DNA of 28,475 nt from positions 1-28,475 of the IMG/VR virus record IMGVR_UViG_3300035698_005473; one strand, 5' to 3'. Positions 20,021-28,475 of the stretch are shown one piece after another (the stretch's first letter is position 1; every line of letters starts with the position of its first letter). The position numbers and the translations under genes were made by a program. The stretch is from a virus. The notes under the pieces are model-generated. The model was not told the DNA's origin, ran no database searches, and worked only from the letters and a program-made list of their open reading frames with translations.

Positions 20021-20908
20021 ATGAGTGTTTATACTCTTGCTACTGATCTTGCATTGAGGCTGGAAGATTCTTCAATGGAAAAATTCCCGATGGCTGTTGT
20101 TCAGGATGCTATTGAACAAGCAGTGAGAACAATGGCAACACACCTGAACAAAAACTTTCTTTCTTCGCTCAGGACAATTAAAGAAAGTCTCACTGCAACA
20201 GACGGAGAAGTCGCCCTGACGGTGGCGAATCTCGGTTACAATGTTTTAAAGGGGACGCAGGGGATTGAAAAGGTGCAGATTCATGACGGGAAATTGTGTA
20301 CGCAAATTGACATTGAGGATATTAAAAAACTTGAACACCCGAAATACGCAGGCTCGCCTTTCAAACCGGTCTATTATCTGTATGATAATAAGATATACAT
20401 CGGGGCCGGGGTAACAAGTCCTGTAATTGATATATGGTTCCTCCGCGTTCCGAACCAGTGCAACGGGATATTCGCCTGTGAAAACGCATCACCTTCGGCC
20501 ACTGACATAAATATATTAAATACGGCTGGCTATTTAAGCACCGTGGACGATACGTATAACGGTGGTGTTATTAAAGACATCGGGGCCGGCACTTATCATG
20601 TTATTACTGATTACACCGGGGCTACGCAAATTCTTGTTGTAACGCCAACTGGCACATTCGCGGATGATACTACAATATCGTTCCTGACAACTCCCTGGGA
20701 TGAACTCGGACTTCAGGGCGTTGATGCTGACCTCGAACACGAATACCCGGACATCATTCTTGACTTTGCAGAAGCGGAATGCTGGAAAACGGATCACGAA
20801 GGAGATCGCAGCGCGGTGGCCTATCAAATCGGCATGGCGAAAATCACGTCACTAAATGTCGTATATGAAAAGGCTAAAGGTGTCGGCACCGGCGCAGGAA
20901 GGATATAA
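20021..20908 (+). CDS. Second adaptor-like virion protein, 295 aa
   Basis: This protein repeats the plan of the 243-aa adaptor: an N-terminal VYTLATDLALRLEDSS helix with FPMAVVQDAIEQAVRTMATHL, a long beta domain (60-225), and a C-terminal helix pair (PDIILDFAEAECWKTD, RSAVAYQIGMAKITSL). The resemblance at both ends suggests a distant paralogue. A strong SD (AAAGGAGGT) suggests high expression. Position after the nozzle gene could make it a tail component or fibre-binding collar. I see no catalytic motifs. Confidence 0.65.
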   Translation: MSVYTLATDLALRLEDSSMEKFPMAVVQDAIEQAVRTMATHLNKNFLSSLRTIKESLTATDGEVALTVANLGYNVLKGTQGIEKVQIHDGKLCTQIDIEDIKKLEHPKYAGSPFKPVYYLYDNKIYIGAGVTSPVIDIWFLRVPNQCNGIFACENASPSATDINILNTAGYLSTVDDTYNGGVIKDIGAGTYHVITDYTGATQILVVTPTGTFADDTTISFLTTPWDELGLQGVDADLEHEYPDIILDFAEAECWKTDHEGDRSAVAYQIGMAKITSLNVVYEKAKGVGTGAGRI

Positions 20909-20912
20909 GAAA

Positions 20913-21560
20913 ATGTCATTAGGACTTGCTTTAGCTGGGGTAAAATTAGCGAAAACAGGGTACAATTATTACTCGGCGCGGAAGAATAGAACGCCTAAAT
21001 TTCAGAATACGGCAGAGGGTAAACTTCTGAAAAAACGCTCCCAAACAGGCATGTACGATCCTTCAATGCGCCGTCAAATTATCAGTCGTACCGGACGCAG
21101 GGCGGGTGAAGCGGCCTATGAGAACAAACAAGACATAAAAGGCTATCTCACATCAAGAGGCATGGAAAACAGTATAGCGGGACAAAGCCTTTTGAACCGG
21201 CCGAAACGTGATTGGCAACAGACGATAGCTGAAACCTCGGAGAATGTCAACTTTGCAAACGAAGAGTCAAAGATTAACGCTGAAACACAGTATGCACAGG
21301 GCATGACACAGGCGGACGCAACCAGACGACAAGAGAGAGTAGGTTCACAACAAGCTCTGGTCGGTGGCATAGCTGAAACAGCAGGCGGGTATCTGCAAGG
21401 CAGGGCGACAGAACAACAGGCTACGCAAAAACAGCAAGCTCTTGATATTCCCCCTGATGTCTTCTCGTGGGATGAAAATAAACTGTTTGAATGGGCCGCT
21501 ATGTACCCTGATACGGAACGGGCGCAAAAGATAGTCGATATGTGGTTTACGAGGAATTAA
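20913..21560 (+). CDS. Internal virion (ejection) protein, T7 gp14-like, 215 aa
   Basis: ATG 20913 (SD GGAAGG, 4 nt after the previous stop) is preferred over an earlier ATG at 20856 that would overlap the preceding gene. The N-terminus MSLGLALAGVKLAKTG is a short glycine/alanine amphipathic helix. The rest is almost entirely polar helix, rich in Gln, Ala, Arg and Glu (DATRRQERVGSQQAL, GRATEQQATQKQQALD). This composition is typical of podovirus ejection proteins carried inside the capsid and injected with DNA; T7 gp14 is 196 aa and occupies the same place. The C-terminus (DENKLFEWAAMYPDTERAQ) looks folded. Confidence 0.68.
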   Translation: MSLGLALAGVKLAKTGYNYYSARKNRTPKFQNTAEGKLLKKRSQTGMYDPSMRRQIISRTGRRAGEAAYENKQDIKGYLTSRGMENSIAGQSLLNRPKRDWQQTIAETSENVNFANEESKINAETQYAQGMTQADATRRQERVGSQQALVGGIAETAGGYLQGRATEQQATQKQQALDIPPDVFSWDENKLFEWAAMYPDTERAQKIVDMWFTRN

Positions 21561-21562
21561 TC

Positions 21563-22366
21563 ATGCCAAGAAATAAAGATAGTGCCGAAAAATACAAAAC
21601 GGTATTTGGTAAGTTTCCGGCATGGTATGCCCCGGAACCGGACCCGTCAAAGGTCAGACGTGAGTATGAGGCCGGATTGAAAGGCCGTGTTGACCGGAGC
21701 GAAACACTTTCCCCGGCTGATTCATCGGCAGCGTCCGACTATATACTGCAAATAGCACAAGACAAAAAGAAAATGGCTGATTTGCAAAAACCAGAACAGC
21801 CAAAACCTACGGCATTGCGCAGGGAACGTGAAGCAACTGTGAAGAATATGGCAGACTTGGGACAGACACTTGCGCCCAAGGATTCCTCTCTTGTCAGTGG
21901 GTATGTCACTGCATTACAAGAAAACAAAAAGAAAAGGGAAAAATTAAGTAAACCTGAACCACTTGATAAAAAAACCGACAGGACTCCCACGGAAGCAATG
22001 ACAGAATATATCAAGAAGAGGGAAGAAATCGCTAAACTAAAAGCATCAACGAAACAAGTGCTGTCTGCCGAAGATGTGCCATCGTTAAAACCGGTATTCC
22101 CCGTGGATAGCCAGGAATATAAGGCACTGGTAAGGATGGATAGTTCATATTCGGATTCGATGAAAGTGGCCGCTAAAATGGATAAACTTGGAATACCCAA
22201 TCATGATATGGGGATTCAATTACTTACCGAACTCGAAACAGCTTTAAAACAGTACGAAACATTGGCGAAAGACTCATCGGCGGAAGCCGCCGACAAGTGG
22301 ATACTTTTTGATACAGGCAAGACTATTGATGAAATAAGGAATGCACTCAATGCCTTTAAGCGATAG
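21563..22366 (+). CDS. Internal virion protein with duplicated 53-aa unit, 267 aa
   Basis: ATG 21563 follows the previous stop by 2 nt and has SD AGGAATTAATC. The protein is polar, helical and Lys/Glu/Ser-rich. Two related segments lie at 31-83 and 85-138; each starts RRE-E, contains a T-L-x-P-x-D-S-S motif and ends in K-K-x-L-x-K-P-E, so the unit was duplicated. A third shorter helix (TEAMTEYIKKREEIAKL) may be a remnant. It lies between the gp14-like gene and the giant protein gene, as internal core proteins do, and may bridge them. It overlaps the next gene by 17 nt. No enzymatic motif is visible. Confidence 0.6.
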   Translation: MPRNKDSAEKYKTVFGKFPAWYAPEPDPSKVRREYEAGLKGRVDRSETLSPADSSAASDYILQIAQDKKKMADLQKPEQPKPTALRREREATVKNMADLGQTLAPKDSSLVSGYVTALQENKKKREKLSKPEPLDKKTDRTPTEAMTEYIKKREEIAKLKASTKQVLSAEDVPSLKPVFPVDSQEYKALVRMDSSYSDSMKVAAKMDKLGIPNHDMGIQLLTELETALKQYETLAKDSSAEAADKWILFDTGKTIDEIRNALNAFKR

Positions 22367-25300
22367 ATCATTATTTGCACTTCAAATGATGCAGGATAGA
22401 GAGTTTGAGGTTGATGCTGCCCGCGAACGCCTGTTTGATAATCCGTTGTATGGCATTATCCCCGGTACGGCAAAGAAGTATGACATTGCTCCGGCAGAAC
22501 CAACACAACCAGAACCAGAGCCGGATTATCAATATCCCGAACCAGAACAGCCGTCTATCCCTCAGTACAACATGGGTGTGATACCATCCATGAAATTGAA
22601 CCAGCCTGATGCTGTCACACGGGCGGCGCCGCGAAACAAAATAGATCAGATAGTGCAGGCGCGGAATACAAAAAAGGATCGGTCAGTATTTGAAAAGGTT
22701 TCGGAGAATTTCAGCCGCGGCAACGAAATGTCTGATATGGATTTGCAGTTATTTGAGGCGGCAATAGGAATGCGAGACCCGAACAATGTACTGAAGCGCC
22801 GTGATGAATTCTACAATGAAATACAGGAAGACCCGATAACCGGCGATAACTGGCTTTCAAATACATTTTACGATACCGCACAGATGTTACCGGCAATGGG
22901 GAAAGGCTCTCTTGAGGGTGGCATTGTGGCGGGGGGTGTTGTTGCTCTTGGACAGATGGGGCCGCAGGCATTAACACCGGAGGAAATCGTTACCGCACCT
23001 GTGTCATTCGCGATCGGTTCAGGCCAGTACTGGTACAGGCAGGGGGTAGGCTCTTTTTATGGTGCAATGAGAGATGAAGGAGTATCCCATGAAATAGCCT
23101 CGGCAGTCGCCCAGGGGATGGGTGTACCATATGCATTGATTGAAGGGATGCAAGTGTCAAAATTCATTCCCGGGTATAAATCACTGCTAAAAAAGAAACT
23201 CAATGAAACGCTTTCCCGAACCATGAGCAGAGCAATGGTAAAATATGGCACTGAAGTCTTCAAGGAAACCGGCGAAGAAGTATTACAGGAAGTGACACAG
23301 ATAGCAGCAGAAGAGGGAAGCAAACTTATAAGCAATATGTTTGATGGCACGGAAATCGAATACGCTGACGGCGGTCAAACAGTGAACCGCCTGAAACAGA
23401 CACTCAAGCAGTCTGTTGGCCCCATGGCATTATTGCTGGCCCCTAATATGGCATTGAGTACGATGGTAGAAGTACAGAAAAAACCTGATCTCGGAGCTGG
23501 TAAAGATAGAGTGATCTCTGAGAAAACCGAAACCGAACTAGCAACCACCCTCCCCATAACACAGCCCCAAGTTGCAGAACAGCCCCCTGTTTTAAAGGAT
23601 CAGACTGAGAAGGGTACAACCATACCTGTTGAAGAAAAGAAGGCTGAGAAGGGCGTTGTTGAGGAACCGGCAATAAAAGAACCGTGGGAAATGACGAAGG
23701 ATGAATGGATAAAAAAACAACCCCTTCCCGAATCAGGTTTGTTTACATCTGGCCAACACATAGAATCAGAGGGGAAAAACATATCAGCAGTAAGATTGGA
23801 TGATGGTAAAATTTATTATGACACCACTGCCAGAATACACGCTGATTTAATAAATAATCTAAATATTCCAGCAGAAAGAGTAGTTGACGGTGGATTTATA
23901 GTTAATGATAAATATATTGAAGGCGCTGCTGATGCAGCAGGGATCGGGCGACAAAATCTTGCAAAAAGAAAAGTGGAGCATATACTTTCTGTCGATAAAG
24001 CTCTTGCCGAGGGCAAACAAGTTCCTGCCGAAGTCCTGAAAGACTATCCTGAAAAATCGGGCGACTCAATCACAGAAGAAGAGGTCACCGCAGTAACAGA
24101 AGAAAAACCCGCACCCCTTACGGTAGAAGAACCCGCTGGGAAGGCCCCTCAGGAAGAAGTTACCGACGCGTACTATACCGAGAGACGGAAAGAAATAGCC
24201 GCAGTAAAAACAGAAAACAGTGAGGCACTAGCCGATTTTGAAATGACGAATGCCGAGAGGCAGGGTGTAGCCATTGAGGCCGGAACCTACGAGGAAATAG
24301 CTCCCGATACTGACGAACAGAAGGCTGCCGTTGATGTGGCTAAGCAGTTCAATCAGGATGTTATCTTCGTCCGGGTAAACAGCTCAGACCCCCGAATTGA
24401 TTTCTTCAATGGTGCGGTTCATAAGGGCAAGATTATCCTGAACGCCGATATTGATCCCTCAACAACCTATAAAACGGTGGTTGGTCATGAGATCACTCAT
24501 CGGTTGCAAGACGAATTACCGAAGCTATATGATCGCCTAAAACAAATTCTGATCAATGATACTACGGGCTTCTCTGATTACCGGGCACGGAATAACTTGG
24601 AAAACCTGACTGATGATCAGCTCTGGGACGAGTACGGGGCTGACATTGTTGGGCAGCGCATGGAAGATAAAGAGTTCTGGCGGAACATCAATGAACAGAG
24701 CCCAATGATTATCTCTAAAATCAGAAAGTTTATCCGCGAAGCTCTCGCCAAGATTGGACTCACCCCGGAAACAATACAGCATCTACAGCGCGTGAATGAT
24801 ACTATCGATCAGGTCATGAAGGAATTCAGGGACATAAAGAACGGGACGGCGGCCCCGAAAGGAAAGGGCGCGAAGTTCAGCCTTGGGATAGATGTTGATA
24901 CAAAATTCTCCAAGAAGGGCACCGCTCCTGCCCGTCTTGTAAAGGAAATCGACCGGATGACCGAGGAGGTGAATCCCGAGGAGATGAAGAAGCTGGAACG
25001 TCACCGGAAATCGACAATCATCAAATATAAAATACAGGCTCTTAAAAAAGGATTTACGCTGGGAGCCGCCGAGAAGGCAAAAGAACTAAAGGCACTTAAA
25101 CGAGAAATCGTTGACTATGCCAAAGCACATCTCCCGAAAGGCCAGATCACCAGAGGACAAATCACTCCTGTTCTGACGCGGATAGCCAACGCATCAAAAC
25201 TTTCAGAGGTTGAAGATGCTTTCCGGCAAATAGATACGGTGCATGAGAAAGTTTTTGTAAAAACTCTCCGGGCAAAGATAGAAGACTTGGTGAAGAAATA

Positions 25301-27893
25301 CTCTCCTAAGTTGGTAAATAAACGGCCTGAAGGTGCAACGCTCACCGCTGACGAATATAAGAAACTTCATGAGATTAGCCTGATTATGCAGATGAATGGC
25401 GAAGAAATGAGCCAAGCCACACTTAAAATCCTTAACGCGGCAAGTATGGAGAGCAGAGAACCGAACGAGATCGAAAGCGAATTCATCTACAGGGTTGGTC
25501 GTTTCGGTAACTACAAACAGATGACCGTCGATGAGCTGAAGACGATGCTTGCCGATCTTGAATCCCTTATCGAACATGGCAAAACCCAGCGGCAGATTGA
25601 GGAACAAAATTACGCGGCAGATAGAGACATGGCGCGCTTTGATGTGATTGATGTTGTTACCGGCGGTAAAGGCGTGATGTCGGACGAAGCCGCCAGAAAA
25701 CAGGGAAAAAAAGAGGGCATCTTCGGCAAGTTTGTGAACTATAATCTATCCCTTGAGCATCTCTTTGACAAGCTTTCAAAATTAGACAAAATGTCAAAGC
25801 CTTTCCGCAGCCGGATCAATCAGCTTTTTTCACCCATAATCCGCAACGGCAGGAATGCCGAAACAAAGGGTGTAACTGAATATCACAAGATACTTGAAGA
25901 TAAACTGAAAGAGATATACAAAACAAAAAGTAGCAGGGCACTCACGCGAAAGCTGAACGAGAACTCAACCCCGCAGGACACCGGTATCATTATTGATAAG
26001 GCTGGCGATGATGTGGAGTTGACAATATCCCAGAATGAAGCCTACAAACGGTGGTTGGAATGGCAAGACCCTTCTCTTAAAGAAACTTATGAGCTTATGG
26101 GCTATGATGATGATGTTATGAAACAGATAGAGGCTTTCATAACCCCGGAAGTAAAGGCTTGGGCGAACTGGCAGCGGGATGAATTCTACCCAAAATATTA
26201 CCTGACTGTTAACGAAGTATTTCGTCAACGGTTCCACGTCGATCTTCCGTACAACCCGTTCTACACGCCGATCTTCCGCGATGTCACCGGAGAATCCCTC
26301 GATGATCAGCTGATGAATAACGGCGAGCTCTTTGCGTCTGTGGCGAACGGGCATCTAAAATCAAGGGTAGCGAATACCTCTCCGCTCCGTCTGGTTGATG
26401 GTGATCGGGTTCTTAGCCAGCATATCCTCCTCATGGAGCACTTTAAAGCCTGGGCACAGCCAATGCGGCTTCTGAGGGGTACGTTCAATAATAACGACGT
26501 ACAGAAGGCAATACGACAGTATCATGGCGATAGCGCGGTGAAGATTTTGAACAAAACAGTCAATGATATTGCCAGAGGTGGTGTTGACCGGGAACTGACG
26601 AACAATGTCCTCGACAAACTTCGCGGTAACTTTACAAAAGCTGTTCTGGGCCTGAACCCTGTGCCGTTTATAAAGCAGTTGACGAGTATTCCGGCATACG
26701 CTGCTGAGGTTCCCACTGCTGATTTTGCGAAAGGTATCCTGTCCTTTATGCGTAATCCAATCCGTAAAGCAAAAATACTTTGGCGGTCAGAAACGATTAA
26801 AGCAAGGTATACGCATGGATTTGAGAGAGACCTTAAACTCACGATGTCGAGAACCACACCACAGAAACTATCAGGCGCCAAGTCATTTACTGACGCTCTC
26901 ATGGTTTTTACTAAACTGGGTGACGGATTGGCTATTATGGTTGGTGGATGGAGTGTCTATAAATATCATTATGACAAGGCAATTAAAAAGGGAAAAACAG
27001 CAGAGGCTGCTGACCAAATAGCCATGGCAGAGGTTGAGCAGGCCTCTAAGCGGTCACAGCAGGCGTCTGATGTTGAGGACTTGTCGGATATTCAGCGTCA
27101 AGGTTCTTGGGCGAAGCTGTTCACGATGTTTATGACAACACCGAATCAGTACTACCGAAATGAGATCGCCGGTGTTAGAAATATCCTGGCTGGCCGTGGG
27201 AGCAAGGTCGATAATCTAAAGACCATTGCCATATACCATGTTGTCCTGCCCTCACTGTTCCAATTTGTAGCGAACGGATTCCGCTGGGATGACGACGATC
27301 AGCTCCGAGCTGCAACCATCGGATCATTCAATGGAATGCTGGTTCTGGGTGATAAGGTTCTTGTTCCGGCAGCTGATTTTATCACTGGTGCATACCGGTG
27401 GTCTCAGAACCCCGTTCCGGTATTTCAGACAGCCGGAAAAATGAATCAGGCTCTGGGCTCGATCGTGAAAATGATAGAAAATGATGAGATTACACTGGCT
27501 GACGTGATGACAGTCGTAGACCAGGGCGCATCAGCGGCCAGTAAGATCACTGGTATCCCGTATGATCCTGTTAAACGCATGGCGATGGGTATTAAAGACT
27601 ACGGCGAAGGGAATGACCGTCGAATTCAGCGACTTATGGGATACAGCGCCTATTCCTTAGGGCCTGACAAAACAACACAACGTATAAATACACTCAAGAG
27701 CGAACGCAAAAAACTGTCCATGAAGAAAAGCAAAGGCCCAATAACTGAAGAAGAACGGGACAAACTCTATATTATGAACGCTTATAACACGCGGATAAAT
27801 AGAGAATTAAAATATATGCGTGAGATCAAGGGCTATAAAGAAAAAAATAGATTAGACGCTATACTTTCCGAATACGAAGGGATTATAAAATGA
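22350..27893 (+). CDS. Giant internal virion / ejection protein with zincin metallopeptidase domain
   Basis: A 1847-residue protein in the position of T7 gp16 (1318 aa). ATG 22350 has SD AAGGA at 9 nt; ATG 22341 lies directly on it. Visible parts are a Pro/Glu-rich N-terminus and a Gly/Ala hydrophobic stretch (about 179-240) able to insert in a membrane. A region at about 470-567 ends in VPAEVLKDYPE, a signature I know from large polyvalent phage and mobile-element proteins. A zincin domain (about 664-810) follows, with HEITH at 713-717 and a downstream DEYGAD whose Glu (761) or Asp could complete the zinc site. Long charged helices (about 850-1150) lead to a C-terminal region (about 1417-1767) with NPVPFIKQLTS and several hydrophobic helices, reminiscent of the LPD38 polyvalent domain. 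Probably injected to open the envelope or act on a host protein. Confidence 0.8.
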   Translation: MPLSDRSLFALQMMQDREFEVDAARERLFDNPLYGIIPGTAKKYDIAPAEPTQPEPEPDYQYPEPEQPSIPQYNMGVIPSMKLNQPDAVTRAAPRNKIDQIVQARNTKKDRSVFEKVSENFSRGNEMSDMDLQLFEAAIGMRDPNNVLKRRDEFYNEIQEDPITGDNWLSNTFYDTAQMLPAMGKGSLEGGIVAGGVVALGQMGPQALTPEEIVTAPVSFAIGSGQYWYRQGVGSFYGAMRDEGVSHEIASAVAQGMGVPYALIEGMQVSKFIPGYKSLLKKKLNETLSRTMSRAMVKYGTEVFKETGEEVLQEVTQIAAEEGSKLISNMFDGTEIEYADGGQTVNRLKQTLKQSVGPMALLLAPNMALSTMVEVQKKPDLGAGKDRVISEKTETELATTLPITQPQVAEQPPVLKDQTEKGTTIPVEEKKAEKGVVEEPAIKEPWEMTKDEWIKKQPLPESGLFTSGQHIESEGKNISAVRLDDGKIYYDTTARIHADLINNLNIPAERVVDGGFIVNDKYIEGAADAAGIGRQNLAKRKVEHILSVDKALAEGKQVPAEVLKDYPEKSGDSITEEEVTAVTEEKPAPLTVEEPAGKAPQEEVTDAYYTERRKEIAAVKTENSEALADFEMTNAERQGVAIEAGTYEEIAPDTDEQKAAVDVAKQFNQDVIFVRVNSSDPRIDFFNGAVHKGKIILNADIDPSTTYKTVVGHEITHRLQDELPKLYDRLKQILINDTTGFSDYRARNNLENLTDDQLWDEYGADIVGQRMEDKEFWRNINEQSPMIISKIRKFIREALAKIGLTPETIQHLQRVNDTIDQVMKEFRDIKNGTAAPKGKGAKFSLGIDVDTKFSKKGTAPARLVKEIDRMTEEVNPEEMKKLERHRKSTIIKYKIQALKKGFTLGAAEKAKELKALKREIVDYAKAHLPKGQITRGQITPVLTRIANASKLSEVEDAFRQIDTVHEKVFVKTLRAKIEDLVKKYSPKLVNKRPEGATLTADEYKKLHEISLIMQMNGEEMSQATLKILNAASMESREPNEIESEFIYRVGRFGNYKQMTVDELKTMLADLESLIEHGKTQRQIEEQNYAADRDMARFDVIDVVTGGKGVMSDEAARKQGKKEGIFGKFVNYNLSLEHLFDKLSKLDKMSKPFRSRINQLFSPIIRNGRNAETKGVTEYHKILEDKLKEIYKTKSSRALTRKLNENSTPQDTGIIIDKAGDDVELTISQNEAYKRWLEWQDPSLKETYELMGYDDDVMKQIEAFITPEVKAWANWQRDEFYPKYYLTVNEVFRQRFHVDLPYNPFYTPIFRDVTGESLDDQLMNNGELFASVANGHLKSRVANTSPLRLVDGDRVLSQHILLMEHFKAWAQPMRLLRGTFNNNDVQKAIRQYHGDSAVKILNKTVNDIARGGVDRELTNNVLDKLRGNFTKAVLGLNPVPFIKQLTSIPAYAAEVPTADFAKGILSFMRNPIRKAKILWRSETIKARYTHGFERDLKLTMSRTTPQKLSGAKSFTDALMVFTKLGDGLAIMVGGWSVYKYHYDKAIKKGKTAEAADQIAMAEVEQASKRSQQASDVEDLSDIQRQGSWAKLFTMFMTTPNQYYRNEIAGVRNILAGRGSKVDNLKTIAIYHVVLPSLFQFVANGFRWDDDDQLRAATIGSFNGMLVLGDKVLVPAADFITGAYRWSQNPVPVFQTAGKMNQALGSIVKMIENDEITLADVMTVVDQGASAASKITGIPYDPVKRMAMGIKDYGEGNDRRIQRLMGYSAYSLGPDKTTQRINTLKSERKKLSMKKSKGPITEEERDKLYIMNAYNTRINRELKYMREIKGYKEKNRLDAILSEYEGIIK

Positions 27894-28475
27894 AACGCAT
27901 CATCCCAATATTGATCGTTGTTATATTCTGTTTAGTCTCATGCGCCAGTGCGAACCAAACACTTGTTCTAAGAGACACTGGAACCGATTCAACATATCAG
28001 GTAACGGCAAAAATAACCGCGCCTGATACGCCGGGAACACAACGGCAATATGTATGGGTGTATCCTGATTCAACCGGTGAAGAATGGTATCTATATAAAC
28101 GGACACTTGATAATCCCGTTGAAATAAACCTGGATGATCCCGGCCATTATTTTGTTCGGGTGCAAACAGAGACAATATCCCCAGGCTCGACAACAAGGAT
28201 TCCTTTTAACGATTCGCCAATGGAAACAATACGGCTGCTTGAGGATGGCAGTTTAGACAATCATTCAGCGCAGCACGGAAACGGCGGTAGCGACGAAGTA
28301 ACCCTTGACGTGTCTCAGGTGTTTTCTGCTACGATGGGCAAAGCGGCGCAGTTTGACGTTGCAACAGGTGTACTTGAAGCCTCTGAAATAACCGGAGCGG
28401 AGCTTTATACGTTACACAGTTCAACACACAATATTGATACCGTTCTTGACTCACTCGGCACAGATTTAGGCAATC
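27890..28475 (+). CDS. Lipoprotein-signal-bearing tail-fibre-like protein (N-terminal part, cut by window end)
   Basis: The first 195 residues are visible. ATG 27890 overlaps the preceding stop (ATGA). The N-terminus is a type II signal: MKR, a hydrophobic core IIPILIVVIF and the lipobox LVSC with Cys at 18. The next 85 residues are beta-rich, with an Ig-like strand pattern (QYVWVYPDSTGEEWYLYKR, GHYFVRVQTE). Then comes HSAQHGNGGSDEV, a motif common in phage tail fibres and receptor-binding proteins, and a VATGVLEASEITGAEL heptad-like region. After the internal core genes the tail fibre is the next expected gene in T7-like order. The lipobox is odd for a virion protein. Confidence 0.7.
   Translation, partial: MKRIIPILIVVIFCLVSCASANQTLVLRDTGTDSTYQVTAKITAPDTPGTQRQYVWVYPDSTGEEWYLYKRTLDNPVEINLDDPGHYFVRVQTETISPGSTTRIPFNDSPMETIRLLEDGSLDNHSAQHGNGGSDEVTLDVSQVFSATMGKAAQFDVATGVLEASEITGAELYTLHSSTHNIDTVLDSLGTDLGN

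Noticed and set aside
26725-27021. 98-codon plus frame inside the giant virion gene
   Set aside because: It overlaps a well-supported coding sequence in another frame, with no SD or domain signal.

Overview
This window looks like about 28.5 kb of a short-tailed (podovirus-type) bacteriophage genome or prophage, cut mid-gene at both ends. Genes are tightly packed, with many ATGA or TAATG stop/start overlaps. The canonical phage modules are all in order, and I recognise no tRNA, rRNA, insertion sequence, integrase or chromosomal housekeeping gene. The host is probably Gram-negative: there are sigma-70-like promoters, a Sec signal peptide and a lipoprotein signal, but the exact host cannot be read from the sequence.

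Left arm (1-8807, all minus strand, early/replication): from a promoter at about 8778-8807, transcription runs leftward. It passes small regulators and accessory genes (including a HTH-like 67-residue protein), a YqaJ-type exonuclease and RecT annealing protein pair, a protein built of 16 near-identical hexapeptides, zinc-ribbon and membrane miniproteins, an HNH endonuclease, a replication initiator and a DnaB-type helicase. Two further internal promoters (about 3633-3662 and 2805-2834) share a sequence box with the first. Each of these two is followed by a long hairpin about 20 nt before the next start codon. The initiator gene carries an origin-like cluster of direct repeats in its linker. 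Several genes of 32-59 residues that ordinary length cut-offs would miss are included.

Divergent control region (8808-9047): the leftward promoter faces two candidate rightward promoters. One is a perfect extended -10 with an 18-bp palindrome at its start site. A stable hairpin lies in the rightward leader.

Right arm (9048-28475, all plus strand, late/virion): single-TM protein (holin candidate), small and large terminase, portal, then a strong terminator and structured leader, scaffold, major capsid protein, small decoration-like protein, a lectin-like protein with a signal peptide, a Lys/Pro-rich protein, tail adaptor, nozzle-like protein of 798 aa, a second adaptor-like protein, three internal-virion-type proteins (the last 1847 aa with an HExxH zincin motif), and the start of a tail-fibre-like protein with a lipoprotein signal. 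Gene order and sizes follow the T7 plan (holin - TerS - TerL, and portal - scaffold - capsid - adaptor - nozzle - internal core - fibre). Recombination and replication are instead lambda/rac-like (YqaJ + RecT, initiator + DnaB), and no phage RNA polymerase is visible here.

Most noteworthy: the origin-like repeats inside the initiator gene, the repeated promoter-hairpin leader module, the hexapeptide tract, the structured terminator/leader between portal and scaffold, secretion signals on two proteins in the virion block, and the giant zincin-containing ejection protein.
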